Source of the DNA: Lentisphaerota bacterium
GTDB taxonomy: Bacteria > Verrucomicrobiota > Lentisphaeria > Victivallales > Victivallaceae
NCBI GenBank assembly: GCA_015061815.1
Contig: SUVW01000003.1
Location: forward strand, 89,158-153,157
DNA: 64,000 nucleotides
Reading direction: 5' to 3'
Shown: piece after piece, positions 55,320 through 62,874 of the stretch
Layout: each line of letters begins with the position of its first letter
How positions within the stretch are numbered: position 1 is the stretch's first letter
Position numbers and translations under genes: made by a program
Notes under the pieces: generated by a model
What the model was told of the DNA's origin: nothing
What the model saw: the letters and a program-made list of their open reading frames with translations, nothing else
Databases searched by the model: none

Positions 55320-55407
55320 AAGTATCAAACCGGCGTTCCGGATACCGGAAAAATTCCGATTCACTGCGCCGGTTTTGGTGTTATTTTTTTTGAAAGGTCA
55401 AATCAAT

Positions 55408-56151
55408 ATGAACAGCAATTTCCCCGGAGAGATCGTCGATTGGAATGGTTTTGAATGTCACGAATTTACCATCGACGGCCTCAAGTGTCATCTGGTCAAG
55501 CCGTCAGTTCCGGCCGATGAGAAAAAAAACTGGTTCTGGCGTGTCCACTTTTTCGGGGCATTCCCCGATGCCGACTTCGCTCTGCTCAAGCGCGGCTGGC
55601 ACGTGGTGAATATCGAAGTTTATGAACTTTACGGCAATGATGAATGTATGCGCCGCATGGATCTGCTGTACAACTTCATGGTCGCTCAAGGATTCAATAA
55701 AAAATGTGTTCCGGTCGGCTACAGCCGGGGCGGTCTGGATGTCTACCGCTGGGCAACTCTCAATCCGGATAAAGTAAGCTGCCTTTATCTGGATAATCCG
55801 GTTTGCGATTTCAAATCCTGGCCGGGCGGCAAAGGTGTCGGCCCCGGAGCTGCCAAAGAGTGGCAAACCTGTCTGGATATGTGGAACTTCTCCGAAGAAG
55901 AAGCGATGGCTTTCAAAGGCAATCCGGTGGATTCCCTGGAAATTCTGGCCGCCAATAAGATACCCATCCTTCACCTTTGCGGTGATGCCGATGAGGTGGT
56001 CCCGGCCAGTGAAAATACCGTGATCGTTGAGGAGCGTTACCGTAAACTCGGCGGCGAGATCGAGGTTATCTGGAAACCAGGTGCCAAACATCATCCCCAC
56101 TGCTTGAGCGATCCGTCACCCATTGTCGATTTCGTACTCAAACATCAGTAA
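55408..56151 (+). CDS. Alpha/beta hydrolase, probable carbohydrate-related esterase or lipase-like enzyme
   Basis: A 247-residue cytoplasmic protein with the alpha/beta hydrolase fold. The nucleophile elbow is GYSRGG (Ser at about residue 112), the acid is probably Asp in LCGDADEVVP (about 193), and the catalytic His is in KHHPHC (about 232). The start at 55408 has GAAAGG upstream; the open frame further upstream contains the promoter. The GH43-like gene follows after 15 nt, so the pair probably processes one oligosaccharide, for example removing an ester substituent. The substrate is not determinable. Confidence 0.75.
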   Translation: MNSNFPGEIVDWNGFECHEFTIDGLKCHLVKPSVPADEKKNWFWRVHFFGAFPDADFALLKRGWHVVNIEVYELYGNDECMRRMDLLYNFMVAQGFNKKCVPVGYSRGGLDVYRWATLNPDKVSCLYLDNPVCDFKSWPGGKGVGPGAAKEWQTCLDMWNFSEEEAMAFKGNPVDSLEILAANKIPILHLCGDADEVVPASENTVIVEERYRKLGGEIEVIWKPGAKHHPHCLSDPSPIVDFVLKHQ

Positions 56152-56166
56152 GCTGCAGGATATATC

Positions 56167-57060
56167 ATGGATAAACTCATCAAAAAACTCGGTACCGTCG
56201 ATTGTGATATCGTTGAAGCCAATCCGGTCGTATGGCAGGGAAAACTGCTGCGTTTTGAATACATCCGCAGCCGGACAGATAAAAAAGGTTACTACAACAA
56301 CCGCACCGGGAACTCTTATTTCCGTTTTGTCGATCAGGAAAGCGGTGAATATTCTCTGCCGTTCGGTCACGGACTGCACATGGGCAACGCTTTTGTCCAT
56401 GAAGACAAAATGATCGTCACCGCTGTTGAGGATTGGGGCAAAAGCCGTTTTTATCAGCTTGAATCCACCGACCTTGTCAACTGGAGTTCGCCCCGGGTCA
56501 TTCTGGAAAATCCCGCGTGGCAGGGATATAACACCTCGGTGTGCAAAGCCGGTGACCGCTTCGTGATGGTCTTTGAACTCGGCGCACCGGCAGAGATCGT
56601 CAAAGAACCATTCACCATGTTCTTTGCAGAATCCACCGACCTGATCAACTGGCAGGTGATCGACGGAGCTGTATTCGGACAGGATTTTTATACCGGCGCG
56701 CCGATGCTGCGCTATTTTGACGGATTTTTCTACTTTTTCTATCTGGATGGCTCCTACGAAAAGGGTTTTTCCACCTTCGTGGTGCGGTCAAAGGATTTGA
56801 AAAATTGGGAATCCAGCCCGAAAAATCCGGTGCTGACCTACGATGAGGATGACCGGAAAATGCTGGTGCCGTTTCCACAGGAATTCAAACGCTACATCGC
56901 AGAAGCGGAAAATATAAATGCTTCAGATATGGATATGTGCGAATACAACGGGAAACTGGAATTGATCTACAGCTGGGGCAATCAGCGCGGAACCGAATTT
57001 CTCGCCCGGGCACAAGCCGATCTGACGGAAAAGGATTTTTGCGAATATTTCTTCAAATAA
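56167..57060 (+). CDS. GH43/GH-F-like five-bladed beta-propeller glycosidase
   Basis: A 297-residue cytoplasmic protein without signal peptide. Repeated blade-type segments (FYQLESTDLVNWSSPRVIL, MFFAESTDLINWQVIDGAV, FVVRSKDLKNWESSPKNP) show the S.DL.NW pattern common to GH43, GH32 and GH130 five-bladed propellers. Candidate acids are Asp and Glu near VEANPVVWQGKLLRFEY and YTGAPMLRYFDGFFYFFY. I cannot say which family, nor whether it hydrolyses arabinosides, xylosides or acts as a phosphorylase. It is in an operon with the alpha/beta hydrolase. Confidence 0.7.
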   Translation: MDKLIKKLGTVDCDIVEANPVVWQGKLLRFEYIRSRTDKKGYYNNRTGNSYFRFVDQESGEYSLPFGHGLHMGNAFVHEDKMIVTAVEDWGKSRFYQLESTDLVNWSSPRVILENPAWQGYNTSVCKAGDRFVMVFELGAPAEIVKEPFTMFFAESTDLINWQVIDGAVFGQDFYTGAPMLRYFDGFFYFFYLDGSYEKGFSTFVVRSKDLKNWESSPKNPVLTYDEDDRKMLVPFPQEFKRYIAEAENINASDMDMCEYNGKLELIYSWGNQRGTEFLARAQADLTEKDFCEYFFK

Positions 57061-57082
57061 CGTCAACGGTAACAAAATTTGC

Positions 57083-57110
57083 TTGACAAAATCGGTTTTG
57101 ATGCTATATT
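57083..57110 (+). promoter_or_regulatory. Promoter of the small basic protein gene
   Basis: TTGACA (57083-57088), 16-bp spacer ending TGC, TATATT (57105-57110). Confidence 0.8.
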
Positions 57111-57163
57111 AAATGATCTGAAAACGTGATTTTGTGAACAATATAAAAATATGAGGTGATATT

Positions 57164-57319
57164 ATGTCTCAACATCCGAGCCTGCGTGTCGGCGGTAAAA
57201 TCCGCAAGATCCGTAATGTAATGAAACGCTATGAGCGTCTGAATGTTCTGCGCGCCGATGGACGCATCGCAGAAGATAAAGTTTTGGGACTGCCCAAAAC
57301 CAAACCGGTTGAAATGTAA
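57164..57319 (+). CDS. PVC small basic protein (TIGR04137-like)
   Basis: A 51-residue, strongly basic protein: MSQHPSLRVGGKIRKIRNVM, then KRYERLNVLRADGR and ending GLPKTKPVEM. This matches the pattern of the short basic protein conserved across Verrucomicrobia and Chlamydiae (MSQHPSLR..., KRNVLKRFERI..., GLPKTK), which is often considered ribosome-associated because of size and charge; that role is not proven. AGGTGAT precedes the ATG by a few bases. It has its own consensus promoter and terminator and ribosomal-type codon bias. It is too short for most ORF cut-offs and sits between carbohydrate genes. Confidence 0.85.
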   Translation: MSQHPSLRVGGKIRKIRNVMKRYERLNVLRADGRIAEDKVLGLPKTKPVEM

Positions 57320-57340
57320 TTCCCGGTTGATGCTCAATAA

Positions 57341-57394
57341 AAAGGGGCTGTTGCCATACCTCAAAAAAGAGGTTATAGCAGCGGCCCGTTTTTT
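57341..57394 (+). terminator. Terminator of the small basic protein gene
   Basis: Outer stem GGGCTGTTGC / GCAGCGGCCC (two G-U pairs) with an inner CCTC / GAGG hairpin, then GTTTTTT. The 5' arm is the same as in the rpsT terminator. Confidence 0.85.
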
Positions 57395-57396
57395 AT

Positions 57397-57436
57397 CGGT
57401 GGCGCATCGCGGATAATCTCTTGTCAAAACGTCGGA
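57397..57436 (+). repeat. 40-bp dispersed repeat, copy 2
   Basis: CGGTGGCGCATCGCGG through GTCGGA, about 35 of 40 identical to 53384-53423. The rest of the gap 57320-57635 shows no gene; GGCGGAAGAGTCGCC near 57542 partly copies the 3' end of the neighbouring glycosidase gene. Confidence 0.75.
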
Positions 57437-57635
57437 TACCGGTTCAGTCGGGCAGGTTTACTGCTCCTTGTCCTCCATAGCCTCGGCGAAGGAGGATCAC
57501 GCTGCATCCATCCGTCTTTGTTTCACTGCGCCGTGACAGGGCGGCGGAAGAGTCGCCTGGAAGTATTTCAAAGTGGATCAACTGCCGGAAATTTCAGGCA
57601 GGAAATCACTGCGGGCTCCTGACACATTTCTCCGG

Positions 57636-59585
57636 TCAAAGCAGATCGATGCGCTTGTAGGAACGCGGCGGAAGAGTCCCTGATACATCTTCAAATTTGA
57701 AACCACGTTCTGCCGGAGTGTAATTGGCAAGAATGAGCGTCCTGCCGCCTGACGGATTTTTCCAGACGCTGTGACAGATGGCCGGTTCGGCATCTTTGCG
57801 GATGGTTCTCAAATGTTCTTTGTGGGTAAAAATGCCTCTGACAATAAAATCTACAGGGATTTTTTCGCATTCAAGAATTCCCGGGGAAACCATCTCTGCG
57901 GAATAGAGAATATCCCGGTTCTCATAGTAAAACTTCGCTGTATCAAGAATGTACTTATATACTTCAGCAAATCGGGGATCGGTCGCATGCTTCAACTGAA
58001 AATTGCAGATCATCGGCTGCATACCCCAAACAATGTCCCTGGCAAGTTCCAGGAAAAACTGGCAGGGATAAAGAGCGTTCCAATCCTGCTCATCGGCAGC
58101 GGGGAAACGGTCATCCGCAGGCCAGAATTCATCCCAAGGGGGGATCGCATCGGGAAGCGCGTAGCTGCCGAAAAGCGCATTGGCACCGTGATAAACCGCA
58201 CTGAATGCCGGTACAAAATCGCTGTCATCCCCCATGCGTTCACTGCTGGTGGAACCGAGCACGATCATAGAGGAAAAGATATCCAGCCAGTTCTCCGAAC
58301 AGTCTTCCGTTGAAAACAGTTTGCCCGGATTCTCCTGCTGTATGGTTTCCATCATCCTGCGGAAACCTTTGATATTGTAATCTCCGCCGCCGGGAGCATG
58401 TTGGTGTTTCGGGTTGTAACAATTTGTCCCGGAAGTACATCCGATCATATCCAAATAAACCCCCGGCAGTCCGGTATTGCAGAGGGTTTTGACCAGATCT
58501 GCCATTTTTCTCTGAAAAACCGGAGCTTCGCCGCACATATACCCCAGACGGTGGTGATTGTAACTGTTGAAAGCAATTGCAAATTCACTGCCGTCACGCT
58601 TTATTTCGATCTCATCCGCCCCACCTTCATGCCAGGAAGGTCCGTCAAGATCCCAAGTCCGGCCGTTGATATAAACTTGCGTAAAAATACCTTTGTCATT
58701 CATCCGTTTGACCGCATCTTTAAATGCTTCTTCACCCTCCCGGGGAGGCCAGAAATCGGGATAGTCGGTGTCGTAAGGGTTGTGATGCCACCAATACCAG
58801 TCAAGGGCAATGGGGACTTTGGCATCTTCTGCAAGTTTTTCCGCAGGAGGCAAGACATAATCTATACGGCCCCGGTTCCAGAGCCACATGGAAATATCTT
58901 TCAGAGGGTTCTTTTCCCGGAGGGCGTTTTTGAACCACACCTGTTCGACCGCCCACTTACGGTAGATCATCGCCGCTTCAAACCATCCGCCGGAAAAAGC
59001 AGTTACCCCGCAGCGGTAGGGCAAGGTGAATTCTCCTTTGCCGTCAAGAGCCGGATAATGGATGTGAGAATAGACAAGTTTCCCCCCTTCTTTGCGCCAG
59101 GAGTAACTCTTATTGTAAAAACTGGAGTCACGACAGTCAAAGTAGATTCCGCAACGGTCGGAAAACGCCGCTGTAAAACGGAAGGAACGGTAACGGCCGC
59201 CGGAATATTCCAGAAGCCCGGCATCCCATTGCCCGGTGAGATTTTTAAGGATCCTGCCCTGACTGGTGGGAGTAAGGATCTTTACAGTTTCATCAAAATC
59301 CATTTCCGCACAGGGGAAAATCACCTCTTCGACGGGAGTATTGATACCGTCATTGCCGGTAAAGCAGATGCTGCCCTGCAAAATACCGTCGATTTCCGCA
59401 TAAGTGACCTTTACGGCAAGTCCGGTTCCGTTCTGCCAGATGCCGCCATCCGGAGCGGGAGTAAAAAGAGGCATATCGCAATCGGAAATATATTTGATCT
59501 CCGTATCTTTACGGCCGTTTCCAAAACCGAGTTTCCATCCCAGCCGGGCTGAACCGATACACAATTTGCCACGCTCAAACTTCAT
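57636..59585 (-). CDS. DUF6259-like glycoside hydrolase, cytoplasmic paralogue
   Basis: A 649-residue protein without a signal peptide. It shares the motif order of the 1355-aa secreted enzyme: WFEAAMIYRKWA, ISMWLWNRG, ALDWYWWHHNPYDTDYPDFWPP, GVYLDMIGCTSGTNCYN, HQHAPGGGDY and STEDCSENW. The Asp of YLDM and the Glu-Asp of TEDC align with YYDQ and GEDN there and are candidate catalytic residues. The start at 59585 is preferred over 59606 because AGAGGGG lies 6 nt upstream. The promoter is in repeat copy 3 (minus strand). Lacking LamG and signal, it would act on imported oligosaccharides. Confidence 0.72.
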   Translation of the reverse strand: MKFERGKLCIGSARLGWKLGFGNGRKDTEIKYISDCDMPLFTPAPDGGIWQNGTGLAVKVTYAEIDGILQGSICFTGNDGINTPVEEVIFPCAEMDFDETVKILTPTSQGRILKNLTGQWDAGLLEYSGGRYRSFRFTAAFSDRCGIYFDCRDSSFYNKSYSWRKEGGKLVYSHIHYPALDGKGEFTLPYRCGVTAFSGGWFEAAMIYRKWAVEQVWFKNALREKNPLKDISMWLWNRGRIDYVLPPAEKLAEDAKVPIALDWYWWHHNPYDTDYPDFWPPREGEEAFKDAVKRMNDKGIFTQVYINGRTWDLDGPSWHEGGADEIEIKRDGSEFAIAFNSYNHHRLGYMCGEAPVFQRKMADLVKTLCNTGLPGVYLDMIGCTSGTNCYNPKHQHAPGGGDYNIKGFRRMMETIQQENPGKLFSTEDCSENWLDIFSSMIVLGSTSSERMGDDSDFVPAFSAVYHGANALFGSYALPDAIPPWDEFWPADDRFPAADEQDWNALYPCQFFLELARDIVWGMQPMICNFQLKHATDPRFAEVYKYILDTAKFYYENRDILYSAEMVSPGILECEKIPVDFIVRGIFTHKEHLRTIRKDAEPAICHSVWKNPSGGRTLILANYTPAERGFKFEDVSGTLPPRSYKRIDLL

Positions 59586-59642
59586 CTTTACCCCTCTGAA
59601 GATCATTTACAAATTACAGCAGATGTCCCGGATTTTGCGGGA

Positions 59643-59727
59643 GTTGCATCAACAGCTGTTGATCGCGATGATCGCGAACATGAAGAATATATCACCGGTA
59701 TCATGATTTGTCAACTGCACAATGACA
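59643..59727 (-). repeat. Promoter-bearing repeat element, copy 3
   Basis: Minus strand: TTGACA (59709-59714), 17 bp, TATATT (59686-59691), then a CGCGATCATCGCG dyad and the perfect palindrome ATCAACAGCTGTTGAT (59648-59663). Core of 36 bp identical to copy 1 at 48119-48154. It provides the promoter of the DUF6259-like gene, with a leader of about 95 nt. Confidence 0.8.
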
Positions 59728-59804
59728 TTTTGAACCGTCCTTCAGATGCGGGGTGAAGTCGCAGATAAATCAACGGGGGGGTTCCGGAATCAGGGCAAAA
59801 AAAA

Positions 59805-59878
59805 TGGAGGCGTGGATCGGAATCGAACCGATCTGAGCGATTTTGCAGACCGCCGCCTAACCTCTTGGCTACCACGCC
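59805..59878 (-). tRNA. tRNA-Cys (anticodon GCA)
   Basis: A 74-nt cloverleaf with encoded CCA: acceptor GGCGTGG / CCACGCC, D arm GCC-GGC, anticodon stem GCGGT / ATCGC around CTGCAAA (anticodon GCA), T arm ATCGG / CCGAT, and U73, the cysteine identity base. Confidence 0.95.
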
Positions 59879-59894
59879 GCCGTGTATATCATAT

Positions 59895-59923
59895 AAAATA
59901 GTGCTTCAGTGCTGATTTGTCAA
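59895..59923 (-). promoter_or_regulatory. Promoter of tRNA-Cys
   Basis: Minus strand TTGACA (59918-59923), 17-bp spacer, TATTTT (59895-59900). It diverges from the promoter of the ferredoxin operon, whose -35 is about 40 bp away. Confidence 0.8.
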
Positions 59924-59961
59924 GTATCTTTTATAAAAAATATGTTTTTTTTGTCTCTCTC

Positions 59962-59990
59962 TTGAAAAAAACAGATATCAGAAGTATATT
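59962..59990 (+). promoter_or_regulatory. Promoter of the 2-oxoacid:ferredoxin oxidoreductase operon
   Basis: TTGAAA (59962-59967), 17-bp spacer, TATATT (59985-59990). Leader about 60 nt. Confidence 0.8.
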
Positions 59991-60055
59991 AAACGATTGA
60001 TATTGTGTGAAATTTACGGCAAATCATATAACCATAAAAGGATCGGAGGATAGTT

Positions 60056-60280
60056 ATGGCGGCAAAAAAGTTCAGAATTGAAATCGCTGCCGACGAGTGC
60101 AAAGGTTGCTACCGTTGTCTGGCAGTTTGTCCGAAAAAACTTATTACACGCGGCAAAGAGTTGAATATTCAGGGATATTTCGCCGTGATCGTTGACAATC
60201 CCGGTAATTGTATCGGCTGCGGTTCCTGTTTCTATCAGTGCCCGGAACCCGGTGCCATCACCATCTACGAGGAGGAGTAA
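60056..60280 (+). CDS. 2-oxoacid:ferredoxin oxidoreductase delta subunit (2[4Fe-4S] ferredoxin)
   Basis: 74 residues with two cluster motifs: CKGCYRCLAVCP (about 15-26) and CIGCGSCFYQCPEP (about 51-64), so two [4Fe-4S] clusters. It carries electrons between the catalytic subunits and free ferredoxin. GGAGGA precedes the ATG; the alpha subunit follows after 4 nt. First gene of a three-gene operon. Confidence 0.9.
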   Translation: MAAKKFRIEIAADECKGCYRCLAVCPKKLITRGKELNIQGYFAVIVDNPGNCIGCGSCFYQCPEPGAITIYEEE

Positions 60281-60284
60281 GACA

Positions 60285-61349
60285 ATGGCTTACAACAAAA
60301 GACTTTTACTCAAAGGAAATGAAGCCGCCGTTTATGGCGCATTGCTTGCCGGTTGTGATTGCTACTTCGGTTACCCCATTACCCCGGCCAGCGAGATCGC
60401 CCAGGCAGCGGCACTGCTTTTCCCGAAATTGAACCGCACATTCGTTCAGGCCGAATCGGAAATCGGTGCGATCAATATGGTCATCGGCTGTGCGGCAGCC
60501 GGACGGCGCACCATGACTGCCAGCAGCGGTCTGGGGATCAGCTTGAAGCAGGAAGGTATGAGCTATCTGGCGGCCTATGAGATGCCGGCGGTGATCGTTG
60601 ACGTTATGCGCGGCGGCCCGGGACTGGGCAACATCGGCCCGGAACAGTCAGACTATTTTCAGGTTGTAAAAGGCGGCGGTCACGGCAGTTACCGTTGTCT
60701 GGTGTTCACTCCGAATTCGGTTCAGGAGATGTGCGACATGGTTTACGCCGCATTCCCGATGGCGGAAAAGTACCGGATGCCGGCCTACGTGCTTACCGAT
60801 GGAGTTATCGGGCAGATGATGGAGAGTCTGGAACTGCCCGAACCGGTGAAGTATGATTATGATCCGGAGTGGAAAATGGGCCGCCGGGTCAACGGCGAAG
60901 CGAACATCATTTCCAGTATCTACATGGAATACAACGATCTGGAAGCACTCAACATCCGTCTGCAGGAAAAATATGCTCTGATCCAGAAAACTGAACAGCA
61001 GGTCGAGGAGATCGCAGTCGATGATGCAGATCTGGCGATCGTCGCCTATGGCATCAGTTCCCGGGTGGCGCAGGGAGCAGTTGAAGTTCTCCGTCAGGAG
61101 GGCTTGAAAGTCGGTTTGATCCGGCCGAAAATGGTCTTCCCCTTCCCGCAGGACAGTCTGAAAAAAGCGGCAGAACATGTAAAAGGTTTCCTCTGCTGTG
61201 AACACAGTGCCGGTCAGATGATCGAGGATGTCCGGCTTACCATCGAATGCAAACGCCCGGTAAAACTCTGCAACCGTATGGGCGGAAATCTGCTCACCGT
61301 CGCGGATGTCTGCGATGCAGCGCGGAATATGTTGAAGGAGGTCAAATAA
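60285..61349 (+). CDS. 2-oxoacid:ferredoxin oxidoreductase alpha subunit (VorB/KorA type)
   Basis: 354 residues. LLLKGNEAAVYGALLAGCDCYFGYPITPASEI is the family's N-terminal signature, with QAESEIGAINMVIGCAAAGRRTMTASSG following, and a transketolase C-terminal domain from about 240. These complexes oxidatively decarboxylate branched-chain 2-oxoacids or 2-oxoglutarate to acyl-CoA and reduce ferredoxin. VorB is the nearer match by eye (short, PE in RGGPGLGNIGPEQSDYFQ). The start at 60285 has GAGGAG upstream. Its stop overlaps the next start by 1 nt. Confidence 0.9.
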   Translation: MAYNKRLLLKGNEAAVYGALLAGCDCYFGYPITPASEIAQAAALLFPKLNRTFVQAESEIGAINMVIGCAAAGRRTMTASSGLGISLKQEGMSYLAAYEMPAVIVDVMRGGPGLGNIGPEQSDYFQVVKGGGHGSYRCLVFTPNSVQEMCDMVYAAFPMAEKYRMPAYVLTDGVIGQMMESLELPEPVKYDYDPEWKMGRRVNGEANIISSIYMEYNDLEALNIRLQEKYALIQKTEQQVEEIAVDDADLAIVAYGISSRVAQGAVEVLRQEGLKVGLIRPKMVFPFPQDSLKKAAEHVKGFLCCEHSAGQMIEDVRLTIECKRPVKLCNRMGGNLLTVADVCDAARNMLKEVK

Positions 61350-62818
61350 TGAGCGAGAAAGTCAAATTCGGCCGTTCCAAGGTGTTTTTTGATACCTTTC
61401 ACCGTCGTCCCGGTCCGATCAAAAAGAATATGCATTACTGTCCGGGATGCGGTCACGGTATTCTGCATAAGCTGGTCGCAGAAGCGATCGAACACTTCGG
61501 CATTCAGGAAAATACCACATTGATCGCACCGGTTGGTTGCGCGGTGTTTGCCTACTATTACTTCAATGTCGGCAGCATTTCCGTGCCGCACGGCCGTGCG
61601 CCCGCTGTCGGCACCGGTGCCGGGCGGGCCAATCCGGAATCTTACGTTATCAGTTATCAGGGCGATGGCGACCTGGCAGCGATCGGCTTCAACGAGTTTC
61701 TGCAGGCGGCCAATCGCGGCGAAAAGATGACCGTATTTTTTGTGAACAACTCCAACTACGGAATGACCGGCGGCCAGATGGCTCCGACGACTCTGCCGGG
61801 ACAGAAGACCACAACCAGTCCTTACGGCCGCAATCCGGAAACCGAGGGATACCCCACGCCGGTCTGTGAAATCGTCAATTCGCTGACAGCTCCGGTCTAT
61901 ATCGAACGGGTTGCCCTGACCACTCCGGGGCGGGTGGCGGCGGCTAAAAAAGCGGTTTATAAAGGTATTCAAAACCTGAAAGAACGCAAAGGCTTCTCGC
62001 TGATCGAAGTGGTGGCTCCCTGTCCGATCAACTTGAAAATGAGCGCGGATCAGGTCAATGAATTTATTGAAAAGCAGATGCTGAACTACTTCCCGCTGGG
62101 TTGTCTGCGCGACAAAACCGCTGAACTTCCCGAGGGCAAGCTTCCGCCGCCGGTGATCCGGGATGAAGAATCGGTGCGCGAAATACTTTTCCCGCAGAAA
62201 AATGAGAATGCCGTTGCGGCGGATTTCCGTAACAGTTCCGGATTTTTCGATCAGGAATTGCGGGTGAAAATCGGCGGATTCGGCGGTCAGGGGGTATTGA
62301 GTCTGGGCGTGATGCTGGCCAATATGGCGCGGCTGCGCAACTTCAATGTCAGCTGGATGCCATCCTATGGTCCGGAACAGCGCGGCGGTGCGGCCTGCTG
62401 TGCCGTTACGGTCAGCCGCAAAGCGATACCGTCACCGATCATCGACCGGGGCGGGAATCTGCTTATTGCCATGACGCAAGCGGCCTTTGACAAATATATC
62501 GGCGAATTGCGCGAGGACGGTATCCTGATTTACGACCATACCGCAGTAACTCTGCCGGAGCTGCCGGGAACCATGAAAACTTACGGCATTGATGCGCTGG
62601 ATATTGCCGGAAATCAGCTGGGCAATTCCAAATTTGCCAACTCGGTGCTTATCGGAGCTTTGGCGGCGGTGCTGGCGAAAAACGGGATGAATGAAGCCGA
62701 TCAGGCTGACTTTTCCAAAGCTTTTGCCGAAGCTGTTGAAGAGAAATTCGGCAAAAAACCCGGAGCAGTCGAAGCCAACATCAAAGCTTACGACGCCGGT
62801 CTTGCTGCCATGAAGTAA
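61349..62818 (+). CDS. 2-oxoacid:ferredoxin oxidoreductase, fused beta (TPP) and gamma subunits
   Basis: 489 residues. Residues 1-250 are the TPP-binding beta subunit (HYCPGCGHGILHKL, GDGDLAAIG with NNSNYGMTGGQ, which is the GDG...N TPP motif). Residues about 300-489 are the gamma subunit (KIGGFGGQGVLSLGVMLANMA, SYGPEQRGGAACCAVTVS). In most bacteria these are separate genes. The linker is at about 270-300. The product completes a delta-alpha-(beta-gamma) complex with the two preceding genes. It is used in anaerobic amino acid or carbon metabolism and supports a strictly anaerobic or fermentative life-style. Confidence 0.9.
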   Translation: MSEKVKFGRSKVFFDTFHRRPGPIKKNMHYCPGCGHGILHKLVAEAIEHFGIQENTTLIAPVGCAVFAYYYFNVGSISVPHGRAPAVGTGAGRANPESYVISYQGDGDLAAIGFNEFLQAANRGEKMTVFFVNNSNYGMTGGQMAPTTLPGQKTTTSPYGRNPETEGYPTPVCEIVNSLTAPVYIERVALTTPGRVAAAKKAVYKGIQNLKERKGFSLIEVVAPCPINLKMSADQVNEFIEKQMLNYFPLGCLRDKTAELPEGKLPPPVIRDEESVREILFPQKNENAVAADFRNSSGFFDQELRVKIGGFGGQGVLSLGVMLANMARLRNFNVSWMPSYGPEQRGGAACCAVTVSRKAIPSPIIDRGGNLLIAMTQAAFDKYIGELREDGILIYDHTAVTLPELPGTMKTYGIDALDIAGNQLGNSKFANSVLIGALAAVLAKNGMNEADQADFSKAFAEAVEEKFGKKPGAVEANIKAYDAGLAAMK

Positions 62819-62830
62819 GCAATTGCAAAC

Positions 62831-62874
62831 AAAATTCCCTGCGGTGGAAAAGATCATCGCGGGGAATTTTTTTT
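62831..62874. terminator. Terminator shared by the oxidoreductase operon and the AraC gene
   Basis: AAAATTCCCTGCG / CGCGGGGAATTTT with a 14-nt loop and a T8 run. It overlaps the last codons of the convergent AraC gene (stop at 62854). Confidence 0.85.

Noticed and set aside
58398..59552. A 384-codon open frame antisense to the DUF6259-like glycosidase
   Set aside because: The minus-strand frame has clear enzyme motifs and a promoter; the plus-strand frame has none of these.
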